64,000 bases of DNA. Origin: an uncultured Nitrospira sp. (GTDB lineage Bacteria > Nitrospirota > Nitrospiria > Nitrospirales > Nitrospiraceae). Below the pieces are notes generated by a model. That model ran no database searches. It was given only the letters and a program-made list of their open reading frames with translations, and was not told the origin of the DNA. Numbering within the stretch: position 1 is the stretch's first letter; each line of letters opens with the position of its first letter. A program made the position numbers and the translations under genes. Positions 35,536-43,967 of the stretch are shown piece by piece. The DNA lies in assembly GCA_902500805.1 (NCBI GenBank), contig CABVSA010000010.1, positions 1 to 64,000 on the forward strand. The letters are read 5' to 3'.

Positions 35536-37675
35536 TGAATCGCGCCAGGAAGAGCTGACGTCCCTGCCGATACCATTGAGCTGCTAACGATGCTCGTCCG
35601 TGATCGAATCGCACATAGACGCGCCCACCGACGTTGAGAAGGCCATGCTGCAGCGGCAGCGCCACATCGATCTGGAACAGTTTCTTCATCGCCGTGTGCC
35701 CCTTCGCATCCTGTGGATCCAGCGGCACCTGTCCCCCACCTTCGCTGCCCAAGGCCGGACTCGGCAGCTCGTCGCTGGCCGCCGGCACCAGGCGTGAGAT
35801 CGTCGCCAGCATCGGGTCGGTCAACCGCTCCGTCAGTCGCACTTCCACGGCATGGGTCTGATGCCGAATCAAGTCAATATCACCCTGATCGACAACCGTA
35901 CGGACGGTCATCGTCTTGAGGTCCACGACATGAGCCAGCACATCACCTCGCTTCACAAATCGCCCTGGCAGATCCTCAGCCTTCGGAAGAATGAACGTCC
36001 CTGCCACCTGACTTCTGATTTCCAGTTCCGACTGTCGCTCCTTCGCCCGAGCCAAACGCTCTTCGATGTACCGCTGCTCTTCTTCCAGCATTTTGGCCTT
36101 CACCAGGTTGTCGACGAGTTGCTCTCGCACCCGCGCTTTGATCTCTCGCAGTTGCCCCTCAAGCACCTTCACATCTGTATGGACCACGGGGTCTGAGCAG
36201 ACCACGAGCAGATCGCCAGGGTGGACCGGTGAACCAGGCGCCGCCACGACCCGTTCAACAAACCCATCGACCTGAGCTCGCACAAAGGCCTCATCGGGAA
36301 TCCACACCACACCCTCGGCTCTAGTCCGGAACGGCGCCGGAAGAAGCGTCAGCACGACCATCACCCCGGCGACCAGCGCCAGGCTGGCGGCCACGGCTCG
36401 CCCACGCACCCGTCTGATCCTGGGGCTGGTGAACAAATAGTGGATGCCCTTCCCAAGCGGGAGCACAAACCAGGTGCCGGCCGTCACGACCGCGAAGATG
36501 ACACCCAAGAAAAATAACTGGGCCGTGAGATAGAGGAGAATGGCGACGACGACCACCACCCGATAGATGAAGGATGACACGGCGTAGGTGATGAACCATG
36601 CCCGCTCGCCTTGGGTCGCCTGAGGCACCGGCGCATCGTCTCGCCCGAACAGGTATCGCTCACAGAGATACCCGAGATACGTATTGGCACGTTGACGGAG
36701 ATTCGGAATTTCCAGAAAGTCCGCGAGAATGTAATAGCCGTCAAAGCGCAGGAGTGGATTGGCGTTGAAGATGACCGTCGAGATGCCGGCGATAAAGATG
36801 GTGTTGTAGGCGAGCGTTCTGACCGTACCCGGTTCGACGCTGACCCACACATAGACGGCCATCGCGGCCAGCACCAATTCCACGATCATCCCTGCGGCTC
36901 CGACGACCACGCGCTGCCATTTATCGGCGAACGCGGACGAGGCGGAGGCCTCCACATAGGGCACCGGTGAGAGGACCAGGAGCATGATCCCCATGTCATG
37001 CACCTCACCCCCGAACACTTTTACGGCGAAGGCATGGCCGAATTCATGCAGCGCTTTGATCACCGGAAAGAGCAGCCATAACAGGACAAGATTCTGCGGC
37101 GCGGTGACACGATCAATCAGATCCGCAGTGAGGTCGGACCAGTGCGCGGCACCGAGTAAAACAGCCGGGCCGACGATCAGACACCAGAGGACCGCACCCC
37201 ACCAGGAAAAGAAGGGGCGGACAAGCGGGGCCCCCTGCTGCAAAAACCGTTCAGGGTCAACGAGGGGAAACTGCCAAGCGAAGATACTCATCAACCGCTT
37301 CTGCCACTTCCGCTGTTGCTGTTTATCATGGCGAGCCAAGAGCTCGGATGTATCTGGAGGAATGTCACACTGCAACACATCCGCGGCATGAAGTTGACTC
37401 AGCAGTTGGACCACATCCGGTTGAGTCGGCGCATGGTCTCCAAGCTTGGTCGAGCAACGCTCCCATAGGTCCTGGACGGAGTGCGTGCCGTCCATCAGGC
37501 CGATGAAGGCGAACGCGGCCGGAGTAAACCGGTGGAATCGCTCGTTCGCTCTGTCTTGTAGTACATACCAAATCCGTCCGCGATAGCGATGCCGATGCAG
37601 CACAGCATGACTACGAAGCCGCGGGGTCAGGGACGCTACGCGATACCAGGAGGGACTAAATAACGCTTCAGACAT
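35528..37675 (-). CDS. PqqD-like / M50 membrane metallopeptidase-like / HlyD fusion protein
   Basis: A 715-residue membrane protein. Residues about 15-105 look like a PqqD/RRE-type peptide-binding domain (RGRIWYVLQDRANERFHRF, a LMDGTHSVQDLWE helix). Residues about 155-420 form a polytopic M50 (site-2 protease-like) core with HEFGHA at 210-215 and NANPLLRFDG at 304-313, so zinc ligands appear intact. After another helix near 430-445 comes an HlyD-type adaptor: lipoyl half GFVERVVAAPGSPVHPGDLLVV, a coiled coil at 505-555, a second lipoyl half. The ATG has no Shine-Dalgarno; a hairpin repeat ends three bases upstream. It overlaps the SecA-like gene by eight bases. Confidence 0.92.
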   Translation of the reverse strand: MSEALFSPSWYRVASLTPRLRSHAVLHRHRYRGRIWYVLQDRANERFHRFTPAAFAFIGLMDGTHSVQDLWERCSTKLGDHAPTQPDVVQLLSQLHAADVLQCDIPPDTSELLARHDKQQQRKWQKRLMSIFAWQFPLVDPERFLQQGAPLVRPFFSWWGAVLWCLIVGPAVLLGAAHWSDLTADLIDRVTAPQNLVLLWLLFPVIKALHEFGHAFAVKVFGGEVHDMGIMLLVLSPVPYVEASASSAFADKWQRVVVGAAGMIVELVLAAMAVYVWVSVEPGTVRTLAYNTIFIAGISTVIFNANPLLRFDGYYILADFLEIPNLRQRANTYLGYLCERYLFGRDDAPVPQATQGERAWFITYAVSSFIYRVVVVVAILLYLTAQLFFLGVIFAVVTAGTWFVLPLGKGIHYLFTSPRIRRVRGRAVAASLALVAGVMVVLTLLPAPFRTRAEGVVWIPDEAFVRAQVDGFVERVVAAPGSPVHPGDLLVVCSDPVVHTDVKVLEGQLREIKARVREQLVDNLVKAKMLEEEQRYIEERLARAKERQSELEIRSQVAGTFILPKAEDLPGRFVKRGDVLAHVVDLKTMTVRTVVDQGDIDLIRHQTHAVEVRLTERLTDPMLATISRLVPAASDELPSPALGSEGGGQVPLDPQDAKGHTAMKKLFQIDVALPLQHGLLNVGGRVYVRFDHGRASLAAQWYRQGRQLFLARFNV

Positions 37676-37678
37676 ACA

Positions 37679-37756
37679 GTTTCACGTTTCAAGTTTCATG
37701 TCTCAAGTGACCGGCACGTTCCCCAACCTGAAACCAGAAACATGAAACACGAAACT
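37679..37756. repeat. GTTTC/GAAAC hairpin repeat, copy b
   Basis: The left arm GTTTCACGTTTCAAGTTTCA and the right arm CTGAAACCAGAAACATGAAA can form a long imperfect hairpin. It fills most of the 115-base gap between the GAF-HlyD stop and the M50-HlyD start, ending three bases before the M50-HlyD ATG (minus strand). Confidence 0.75.
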
Positions 37757-37790
37757 CCTCCGCCGAATGCGCTTCACAGCCGTTCCCATA

Positions 37791-39698
37791 TTAGGGTAGC
37801 CACGTCCAGAGAGTGAGTCGCATCCAATCCACAACCTGATGTGTCCAGATCCAGATCAACGAACGCCGATCGATTTCGATCTTCCCTGCGCCTTCCATCG
37901 CCGGACGCAAGCGGTCATGCGGCTGATCGAGGGCCGCTTCCACACGGAAGAAATTGCGCCCATCCTTTGCCGTCGAGACGGGTGTCATCTTGGCAACCGT
38001 GACCCCCACCGGGTCAGACGGAAAGGCCGAGAGCAACAGCTGCCCGTGCTGGCCCACCTGCACATCGGCAATGTCGCGCTCGTCGACCTCCAGCACCACT
38101 CGATAGCGGTCGAGCGGGGCAATCTCGAACAGCACCTTGCCCTTTTCAACCGGTGAACCCAGCGACTGGCTCAGGTCTCCGCTGACGATGATCCCATCGA
38201 ACGGCGCCAGCAGGCGCGTGTGTGCGAGTTGATCATCAACGAGGGCAAGTTCCGACTCCACCTGATGCATCTGCGCGGTGGCAATCTCGACCTTGGCGGC
38301 CTCCCGCTCGGCCATCGCCTTGTGATACTCCTTGCGATACTCTTCGAGCTTGCTCGCAGACTTCAGACGTTCAAGCCGTAATTCTCGATCATCGAGCGTA
38401 CAGAGGACATCGCCCACACGCACCATGTCGCCAGCTCGAAGAGGCGCCTCTCGGATATAGCCGTTGAAGGGAGCCGCAGCCGTCCGTTGAACGATCGGCT
38501 CCAAGACCGTCTTGGTCGAGACACGATAGTCGCCCTCCGCTAGCAGATAGAAGAGCACGAGGCCTGCGAGAGTCACGGTCGTCAGCTTCAACGCCACATA
38601 ACTGGGGCCCAGCAGGTCGTGACCATAGCGAGTGAGAGCATCCCAAACTTTGGCCCCGATCCACCGATCGTCACGACGATGGATCTCCAGCACCGGACCG
38701 GTGAGCGCCGCTACCGACCGGCAGAGCACCACACTCTTGTCGTCGAACGGTCGTTCCTCCGGCCGTTCCAGCAAGAGGGCGCCGACGACCTGCCCGCTCG
38801 CTTCCAACGGCACGCACAACAGTGCGCCGCTCCCATGGTCTTTGGCAAACGCCTCGTGGGCCAGCATCACAACCGATGCTCCTTCTGCCGGCGGAGGGAA
38901 GACGATCGTTTCACGTTGATCAATCGCCTCATCCATCGCTTCGGCCAACCCACGAATCACATTGGTCTGGGCTTTGAATTCAGCACTATGGGACACCGCG
39001 GCCACGCAGGCGTGGCCGCTCTTGACGAACCCGAGACTCACCCGGTCGCAGGCAAGGCTTGTTGCCAGCGCATTCACCAACGCCATGGCTGAGGCGTAAA
39101 ACCGGTCATGCCCGACGGCCGTGGCGACCAGATCCAGCGCCGCTTGAATTCGCTCACGTGTGTGTATTTCGAGCGCCACCGTTTCCCGCGCGAACAACAG
39201 TTCGAGCCAGGCAGCCCCCCACTGCAGCCGTCGCATCAGCTTCTCAAGTTCGGTCCCTGATCTCGGCGTAACTTCCAGCACAACGGCGCCATGGAGCGAA
39301 CCGCAGACCTCGATGGGATAGCCGAGTTCGCTGGGGCCGTTCTGCGTCCCTCCCTCAGTCGGCTCACCACACACAACAAGACGCCGCCGTTCTGCCAACG
39401 TGCGCTCAGCGGTATGGGTGAGCTGTGTCAGATGCTGAAGCTCTACTGGCCAGATCGCTACGGGAGAGAAGGGACCACGATCAGCCGGGCCGAAGAGCAC
39501 CATGCCCGCCTGTACGCCCTCGATCATTCGGCATTGCAACGCCAGCCAGTTCCGGCAAAAGTCCTCAATGGTAGTGGCCTTGGCAAAGGCAGCCCAGAGC
39601 GCCTCCTCCTGGGTTGCATCGGCTTGCGCCAGCGTGGCGACAGACGCGTTCGCTTCCACCTTCTGACTTACACGCTGTGAGCTGACCTGTTCATTCAT
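37791..39698 (-). CDS. tandem-GAF sensor fused to HlyD-type adaptor
   Basis: A 635-residue protein. Residues about 40-165 are GAF-like, and about 185-340 form a clearer GAF domain (YASAMALVNALATSLACDRVSLGFV, ALLCVPLEASGQVVGALLLE). A single membrane helix at about 367-386 (VALKLTTVTLAGLVLFYLL) separates these from an HlyD adaptor: lipoyl half FNGYIREAPLRAGDMVRVGD, a coiled coil at 440-490, second lipoyl half LLAPFDGIIVSGDLSQ, and a barrel domain. GAF domains would be cytosolic, the adaptor periplasmic. This architecture suggests a ligand- or redox-gated secretion component. The M50-HlyD gene follows. Confidence 0.9.
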   Translation of the reverse strand: MNEQVSSQRVSQKVEANASVATLAQADATQEEALWAAFAKATTIEDFCRNWLALQCRMIEGVQAGMVLFGPADRGPFSPVAIWPVELQHLTQLTHTAERTLAERRRLVVCGEPTEGGTQNGPSELGYPIEVCGSLHGAVVLEVTPRSGTELEKLMRRLQWGAAWLELLFARETVALEIHTRERIQAALDLVATAVGHDRFYASAMALVNALATSLACDRVSLGFVKSGHACVAAVSHSAEFKAQTNVIRGLAEAMDEAIDQRETIVFPPPAEGASVVMLAHEAFAKDHGSGALLCVPLEASGQVVGALLLERPEERPFDDKSVVLCRSVAALTGPVLEIHRRDDRWIGAKVWDALTRYGHDLLGPSYVALKLTTVTLAGLVLFYLLAEGDYRVSTKTVLEPIVQRTAAAPFNGYIREAPLRAGDMVRVGDVLCTLDDRELRLERLKSASKLEEYRKEYHKAMAEREAAKVEIATAQMHQVESELALVDDQLAHTRLLAPFDGIIVSGDLSQSLGSPVEKGKVLFEIAPLDRYRVVLEVDERDIADVQVGQHGQLLLSAFPSDPVGVTVAKMTPVSTAKDGRNFFRVEAALDQPHDRLRPAMEGAGKIEIDRRSLIWIWTHQVVDWMRLTLWTWLP

Positions 39699-39824
39699 GA
39701 TTTCGGCATCAACTCCTCGACCACTTTCGCAAATCCCATCTCACTGGCGATCCCGACGTCCGCAACCACACGCTAGTTCCTCCGACTGCTTGACAGCAAT
39801 CTCATATTGAGATACCCTTGCAAC

Positions 39825-40112
39825 GTGCACGTCATCACGCGGAGGAGACTGGTCGAATTCGCAAAGGTTCATCCGGATGCGCGGACTCCGCTGCAACACT
39901 GGCTTGCGATCGTCCGAAAGACCGCCTATGAGTCCTTTGCCGGTCTGCGGGTCACATTCCCATCCGCGGATCAAGTAGGCCGGTTTACCGTGTTTAATAT
40001 CGGCGGCAATAAGTTTCGGCTTATCACCGCCATCCATTACAACCGGCAGAAGGTCTACATCCGGCATGTGCTCACGCATGCCGAGTACGACCGAGGCGCC
40101 TGGAGAACCTGA
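39825..40112 (+). CDS. higB: HigB-family toxin (mRNA interferase)
   Basis: A 95-residue RelE-superfamily HigB protein. It begins VHVITRRRLVEFAKVHPDA, has the central GRFTVFNIGGNKFRLIT segment and ends in IRHVLTHAEYDRGAW, all family-typical. HigB cleaves ribosome-bound mRNA. The start is GTG 39825; a TTG at 39807 gives six more residues that do not fit the family. The antitoxin gene starts three bases after its stop, toxin first as in HigBA. It is on the plus strand, between the GAF-HlyD gene and the LEPR-XLL gene of the minus-strand locus. Confidence 0.9.
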   Translation: MHVITRRRLVEFAKVHPDARTPLQHWLAIVRKTAYESFAGLRVTFPSADQVGRFTVFNIGGNKFRLITAIHYNRQKVYIRHVLTHAEYDRGAWRT

Positions 40113-40115
40113 TTG

Positions 40116-40586
40116 ATGCTCGCTAAATACATCCACGACGTCAACACCAAGTACCGTCGCATTCGTCAACGAATTCCTTTGGGCCGGTTGCATACTAAAG
40201 AGGAATACGACCGAGCAGTGACCGTCCTCGATGCCATTCTGGACGAAATCGGCGAGCAGGAAACCCACCCCCTCGCCGACTTGGCTGAGACCTTGGCCCT
40301 CTCGATCGAGGCCTACGAAGACACGCACGTTGCCATACCCGACGCCTCAGGACCTGACATTCTCCGCGGCCTGATGGCGGAACATGACCTCGCGCAAACC
40401 GACATGCCCGAGATCGGCAGCCAGGGTGTGGTGTCGGAAATCCTCTCCGGTAAACGCGATCTGAACGTCCGTCAAATTGCCCGGCTCGCGGTACGGTTTG
40501 GAGTGTCGCCCGCTCTGTTCATACCATCCTCTCCCGTCACACCTCGACGCAGCAGGACCAAAAAACTCAACAGGCGCGTCAGCTAG
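40116..40586 (+). CDS. higA: HigA-family antitoxin
   Basis: A 156-residue protein. A long N-terminal region (AKYIHDVNTKYRRIRQRIPLG, DEIGEQETHPLADLAETLAL) binds HigB in this family; the C-terminal XRE-type helix-turn-helix lies at about 85-140 (LRGLMAEHDLAQTDMPEIG, VSEILSGKRDLNVRQIARLA). It neutralises HigB and represses its own promoter. ATG 40116 is used; a TTG at 40113 also fits. The gene follows higB directly. Confidence 0.9.
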   Translation: MLAKYIHDVNTKYRRIRQRIPLGRLHTKEEYDRAVTVLDAILDEIGEQETHPLADLAETLALSIEAYEDTHVAIPDASGPDILRGLMAEHDLAQTDMPEIGSQGVVSEILSGKRDLNVRQIARLAVRFGVSPALFIPSSPVTPRRSRTKKLNRRVS

Positions 40587-40806
40587 TCCAACGCTTCTCT
40601 CAATACTTGCAAACCAGGCCTCTTGAGAGACGCTTCACCTTGCTTCATCGGGTAGGCGCGTTCGGACGGGGACCAACACCAGGCGCAAACGCCGGGACGG
40701 GTGTCAGTCCCCTTGTCTCGCTTCACGAGATACGCTTCACCGTTCAGCCGTTCGACAAGCTCATGGCCCTGAGCATTATCGAAGGGCACTTCCTGCCCCG
40801 AGTCCC

Positions 40807-40919
40807 AAGTTTCAGGTTTCTCGTTCGAGTGTCGGGTTTCAAGCTTTCAGACAACTTCAAACTCCCACGCTTCTCGCGTGGCGCTTCCCGCTTCACGAAC
40901 GACGCATCACGCTTCACGT
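40807..40919. repeat. GTTTC hairpin (copy c) and GCTTCACG words
   Basis: The 40587-40926 gap between higA and the LEPR-XLL gene has no gene. It contains CAAGTTTCAGGTTTCTCGTT and GGGTTTCAAGCTTTCAGACA, partner-like to other GTTTC hairpins but poorly paired, and reiterated CGCTTCACG words (40719-40740, 40889-40919), also seen next to the copy at 54673. Confidence 0.55.
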
Positions 40920-40926
40920 CTTCTCC

Positions 40927-43743
40927 TCACGCCGTCACGGTAATCGTCACCGTCGCCAGGTTGGACTGGAGGGCACCATCGCTAGCTCGGTAGGTGAAGG
41001 TATCCGTACCAATGAATCCTGCATTGGGCCGATAGGTGAACGTGCCGTTGGCATTCAACGTCAGCGTGCCCTTGGTCGGACCAGTCACCAGCGCAGCCGT
41101 TATCGGATTGCCGTTCGGATCGCGATCGTTGGACAGGACATTGCCGTTGAGAAGAGCATTGGCCTGCCCCCCGACCTTCCAAAGCTCATACCCAGTGCTA
41201 GCCTGATAACCACGGAAGAAAACAGTGCCGTTCACATTGATAAGTTCCTCCAGTTGTACTCCAGCCATGACCTGCTTGGTCCCGGCCACTGTGCCATCAC
41301 TCTTCCATAGTTCACTTCCAGTAGTGTAGAAAGCTATTCCATTGACATTGATAATCCCAGTGGCAAAACTTCCCGGACCACCAGGAGAAGTCAGTGCAAC
41401 AGTCCCCGCCTCGGTCCCATTGCTAACCCACAAGACTGAGTAGCCAAACGTATTGGTACTCCTGAAAAAGAGTTTTCCACCTACGTTACTTAGGGTATCG
41501 GGGAACGCCGGAAGTGAACTGGGTGTCCCAGGATTAATGTCCTTGACCAGGACTGTTCCCGCTGCCGTCCCATTGCTCTTCCACAATTCCCGCCCATTGA
41601 TACCATTATCGGCGGTGAAGAACAGCGTGCCGTTCATATTCGTGAACTGGGTAGGAGTCGAAGTTTGAAACCCAGTCCAAATATCTTTGACCAGAACAGT
41701 CCCCGCAGCTGTACCGTTGCTTTTCCAGAGCTCATACCCTCCTACTCCATCATCAGCAGCGAAGAACAATGTCCCGTTGACAGCAGTCAGCTCTCTTGGA
41801 CTCGAACTGCTCCCAGAAGCAATATCTTTCACCAGTACCGTACCCGCTGCTGTCCCATCACTCTTCCAAAGTTCTAAGCCACTAGAGTTATTAAATCCTG
41901 CGAAGTAGAGCGTGCCATTGATATTCACGATGGTGAAATCCGGCAGAACGAAGAGTCCATCTCCCAACCCCAGACTGATATCCTTAACCATGACCGTCCC
42001 AGCCGCCGTGCCGTTGCTCTTCCAGAGTTCGTGGCCATTGAGCCCATTATTTCCAGCGAAGTAAAGTGTGCCGTTGACATTGATAAAGGCATTGGGCACA
42101 CGCATGAACCCAGACCCGGCCCCAGGATTGATATCCTTAACCAGCACCGTGCCAGCCGCCGTCCCGTTGCTCTTCCACAATTCCCGCCCATGGGCCGCCG
42201 TTTGGGCGGTGAAGAACAACGTACCATTCACATTCGTGAGATGCATAGGGTCCGAGCCGCTGGTCCCAGCCACAATATCCTTCACCAGCACCGTGCCAGC
42301 CGCCGTCCCGTCGCTCTTCCAGAGTTCGTTGCCAATTCCATCCTTAAATGCCGTAAAATAAAGCGTGCCATTGATATCCACGAGATCAGTCACTAAATTG
42401 GTAGGGGGAAAACCTATCGGCCTGGAACCAGCCGGACCAGGGTTGATGTCTTTGACAAGCCCTGACGCCCCACCTTTTGACAGCGTAAACGCATCATTCG
42501 CCGCGATAGGTGCTAGATTCGTCAAATTGGTCACGAAGTGGCTATCCCCCGTAGTGCTCTTCGTCTGCCCCGCGAGCAGATAGGTCGTTGGCTTCGTCGG
42601 CGAAATGAAACGACTGTCCGCACTCAGTGTCCCTTGAATCTTGATGCTGCCGATCCCAGTGGGCGTGCCGGTGACAAACCGGTCATTCCCATTGCCAAAG
42701 GTCCCATCCACCGGGTTGACGCTGACCCGCACCGTACTCCCGGTCATTGAGCCGGTCAACACGAGCGCACCAAGACGCCCCAGGCCATAGGTATCGAGAT
42801 TGGTGCTCGTCCCGCCCAGCTTCCCATCTTGCCCCAACGTCGTTCCAATATAGAGCTTCGCGTTCGTCAGATTGCGCGCGGTGAAGGTGGTGATGGATTT
42901 GGCGGCAACGTTCCCGCCGAGTACATCGCCGAGCGTGAGCGTCGTGATGGTCCCATTGATCGCCACCGTCCCGTTCACATCGGTCGTCGCAGCGGTGAAC
43001 GAGGCGAGCGGTGCCACGGCATTCACATCATTCAGCAGCACCCGCCCATTGCCACCGCTGGTGGTAATCAAAACCGCAGAGGTGGTCGTCGTACCGGTAA
43101 GCTTCAGATCCCAGTTCGTGCCGTCTTTGACGACGGTGCCCACGCCTGGGCCCGTCAGTCGAAACGTCACGGCGGTGCCATCGGCATCACGCAGCGTGAG
43201 CACGGTGTTGCCGGTTCGCCCTGGGACCGCCCCGAATTGCCAGGCCACAGTAAAGGTCGGCCCCACCTTTACATTGTTGGCCTCTCCAACCGTACCTTCG
43301 GCCACGACGTTGGTCGCATCCACCCGCGAGAGTAACTTATACGTCCCGGCGGCCAAGGTATTGGGCATCGCCAGGTTGACCAGCACATTACGAGACGATC
43401 CGGCACTGAGGGCAGTGGTGGTCGTCGTGCCGAGCAAGACATCCGACGTGCTGAACGTACTATCGGTCGAGGCATAGACGCGGACTTGCGTCGACACAGT
43501 GGCCGCCGTTGTTCCTTGGTTCTTCACTTGAACCGTCGCCGTTTCAACGTTCGTCGGCACGCTGGGATCCGCCAGCGTATGGGCGGTCACGAGACCGGTC
43601 AAATCGGCCGCGAGCAAGATGCGGCCTTCCAGCGCTTCCACCGTGTACTCTGACTCTGGCCGTGGTGCCGCAGCTGGCCGCGTCCCCCGTTGTAACCCTG
43701 CGACCCATTTTCGGATTCTTGAACCCACCGTCACATCGTGCAT
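40927..43743 (-). CDS. secreted LEPR-XLL protein with ELWxxDGT repeats
   Basis: A 938-residue protein. A basic N-terminus leads to the LEPR-XLL motif as LEGRILLAAD (38-47). Residues about 50-167 form a CARDB-like domain, about 168-405 a beta-rich region. Residues 409-425 (NLAPIAANDAFTLSKGG) start a cadherin-like/tandem-95 domain whose remainder is at 860-938 (LLNGNVLSNDRDPNGNPITA). Between them lies a block of ELWKSDGTAAGT repeats starting near 473, 521, 572, 624, 671, 719, 780, 811 and 853. There is no ordinary signal peptide. It is likely an exported surface or released protein. AAGGAG lies six bases before the ATG. It is the upstream gene of the secretion locus. Confidence 0.9.
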   Translation of the reverse strand: MHDVTVGSRIRKWVAGLQRGTRPAAAPRPESEYTVEALEGRILLAADLTGLVTAHTLADPSVPTNVETATVQVKNQGTTAATVSTQVRVYASTDSTFSTSDVLLGTTTTTALSAGSSRNVLVNLAMPNTLAAGTYKLLSRVDATNVVAEGTVGEANNVKVGPTFTVAWQFGAVPGRTGNTVLTLRDADGTAVTFRLTGPGVGTVVKDGTNWDLKLTGTTTTSAVLITTSGGNGRVLLNDVNAVAPLASFTAATTDVNGTVAINGTITTLTLGDVLGGNVAAKSITTFTARNLTNAKLYIGTTLGQDGKLGGTSTNLDTYGLGRLGALVLTGSMTGSTVRVSVNPVDGTFGNGNDRFVTGTPTGIGSIKIQGTLSADSRFISPTKPTTYLLAGQTKSTTGDSHFVTNLTNLAPIAANDAFTLSKGGASGLVKDINPGPAGSRPIGFPPTNLVTDLVDINGTLYFTAFKDGIGNELWKSDGTAAGTVLVKDIVAGTSGSDPMHLTNVNGTLFFTAQTAAHGRELWKSNGTAAGTVLVKDINPGAGSGFMRVPNAFINVNGTLYFAGNNGLNGHELWKSNGTAAGTVMVKDISLGLGDGLFVLPDFTIVNINGTLYFAGFNNSSGLELWKSDGTAAGTVLVKDIASGSSSSPRELTAVNGTLFFAADDGVGGYELWKSNGTAAGTVLVKDIWTGFQTSTPTQFTNMNGTLFFTADNGINGRELWKSNGTAAGTVLVKDINPGTPSSLPAFPDTLSNVGGKLFFRSTNTFGYSVLWVSNGTEAGTVALTSPGGPGSFATGIINVNGIAFYTTGSELWKSDGTVAGTKQVMAGVQLEELINVNGTVFFRGYQASTGYELWKVGGQANALLNGNVLSNDRDPNGNPITAALVTGPTKGTLTLNANGTFTYRPNAGFIGTDTFTYRASDGALQSNLATVTITVTA
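41167..42468 (-). repeat. tandem ELWxxDGT-encoding repeats nested in a tandem-95 domain
   Basis: About eight copies plus a degenerate ninth, mostly 47-52 codons apart, encode FTAxxGxxGxELWKSxGTAAGTVLVKDI-like units. Copies keep high DNA similarity in the ELWKS-GTAAGT-LVKDI part, for example AGTGTGCCATT and CCAGCCGCCGTCCC words on the plus strand. The block interrupts the sequence of a cadherin-like domain. Confidence 0.85.
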
Positions 43744-43953
43744 CGGTCACTCCTTTTTTTGATCATCCAAACACGAATCATGTCTAGGACGGAATTCTTG
43801 GGCGTACGAATTTCAACCGCACTCAGAAGCACAGCCGATGCACAAGTCCCATGGCAACCCGCCACGTCGGCCCCTTGCATCGGCCTTTCGAATCGCGATC
43901 TGTTTTTACAACAGTCGCATTCATCGCGGAAAGAAAAATCGTGTAGAAATTCC

Positions 43954-43967
43954 ATTTCTGAAGAAAT
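43954..43967. promoter_or_regulatory. AT-rich palindrome upstream of the LEPR-XLL gene
   Basis: ATTTCTGAAGAAAT is a perfect inverted repeat with a two-base centre, flanked by a wider AGAAATT / AATTTCT pair. It lies about 210 bases upstream of the LEPR-XLL start in the divergent intergenic region, as an operator might. Confidence 0.3.

Noticed and set aside
31226-39698. Reading the locus as an ordinary type I (ABC) secretion or RND efflux operon
   Set aside because: No ABC or RND pump gene is present; the only motor visible is the SecA-like ATPase.
39741-40328. A 195-codon minus-strand frame opposite higB/higA
   Set aside because: It is antisense to the well-supported HigB and HigA proteins and shows no recognisable domain.
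42872-43477. Long plus-strand frames opposite the LEPR-XLL gene
   Set aside because: They are antisense reading of Thr/Val/Ala-rich repeats and match no family.
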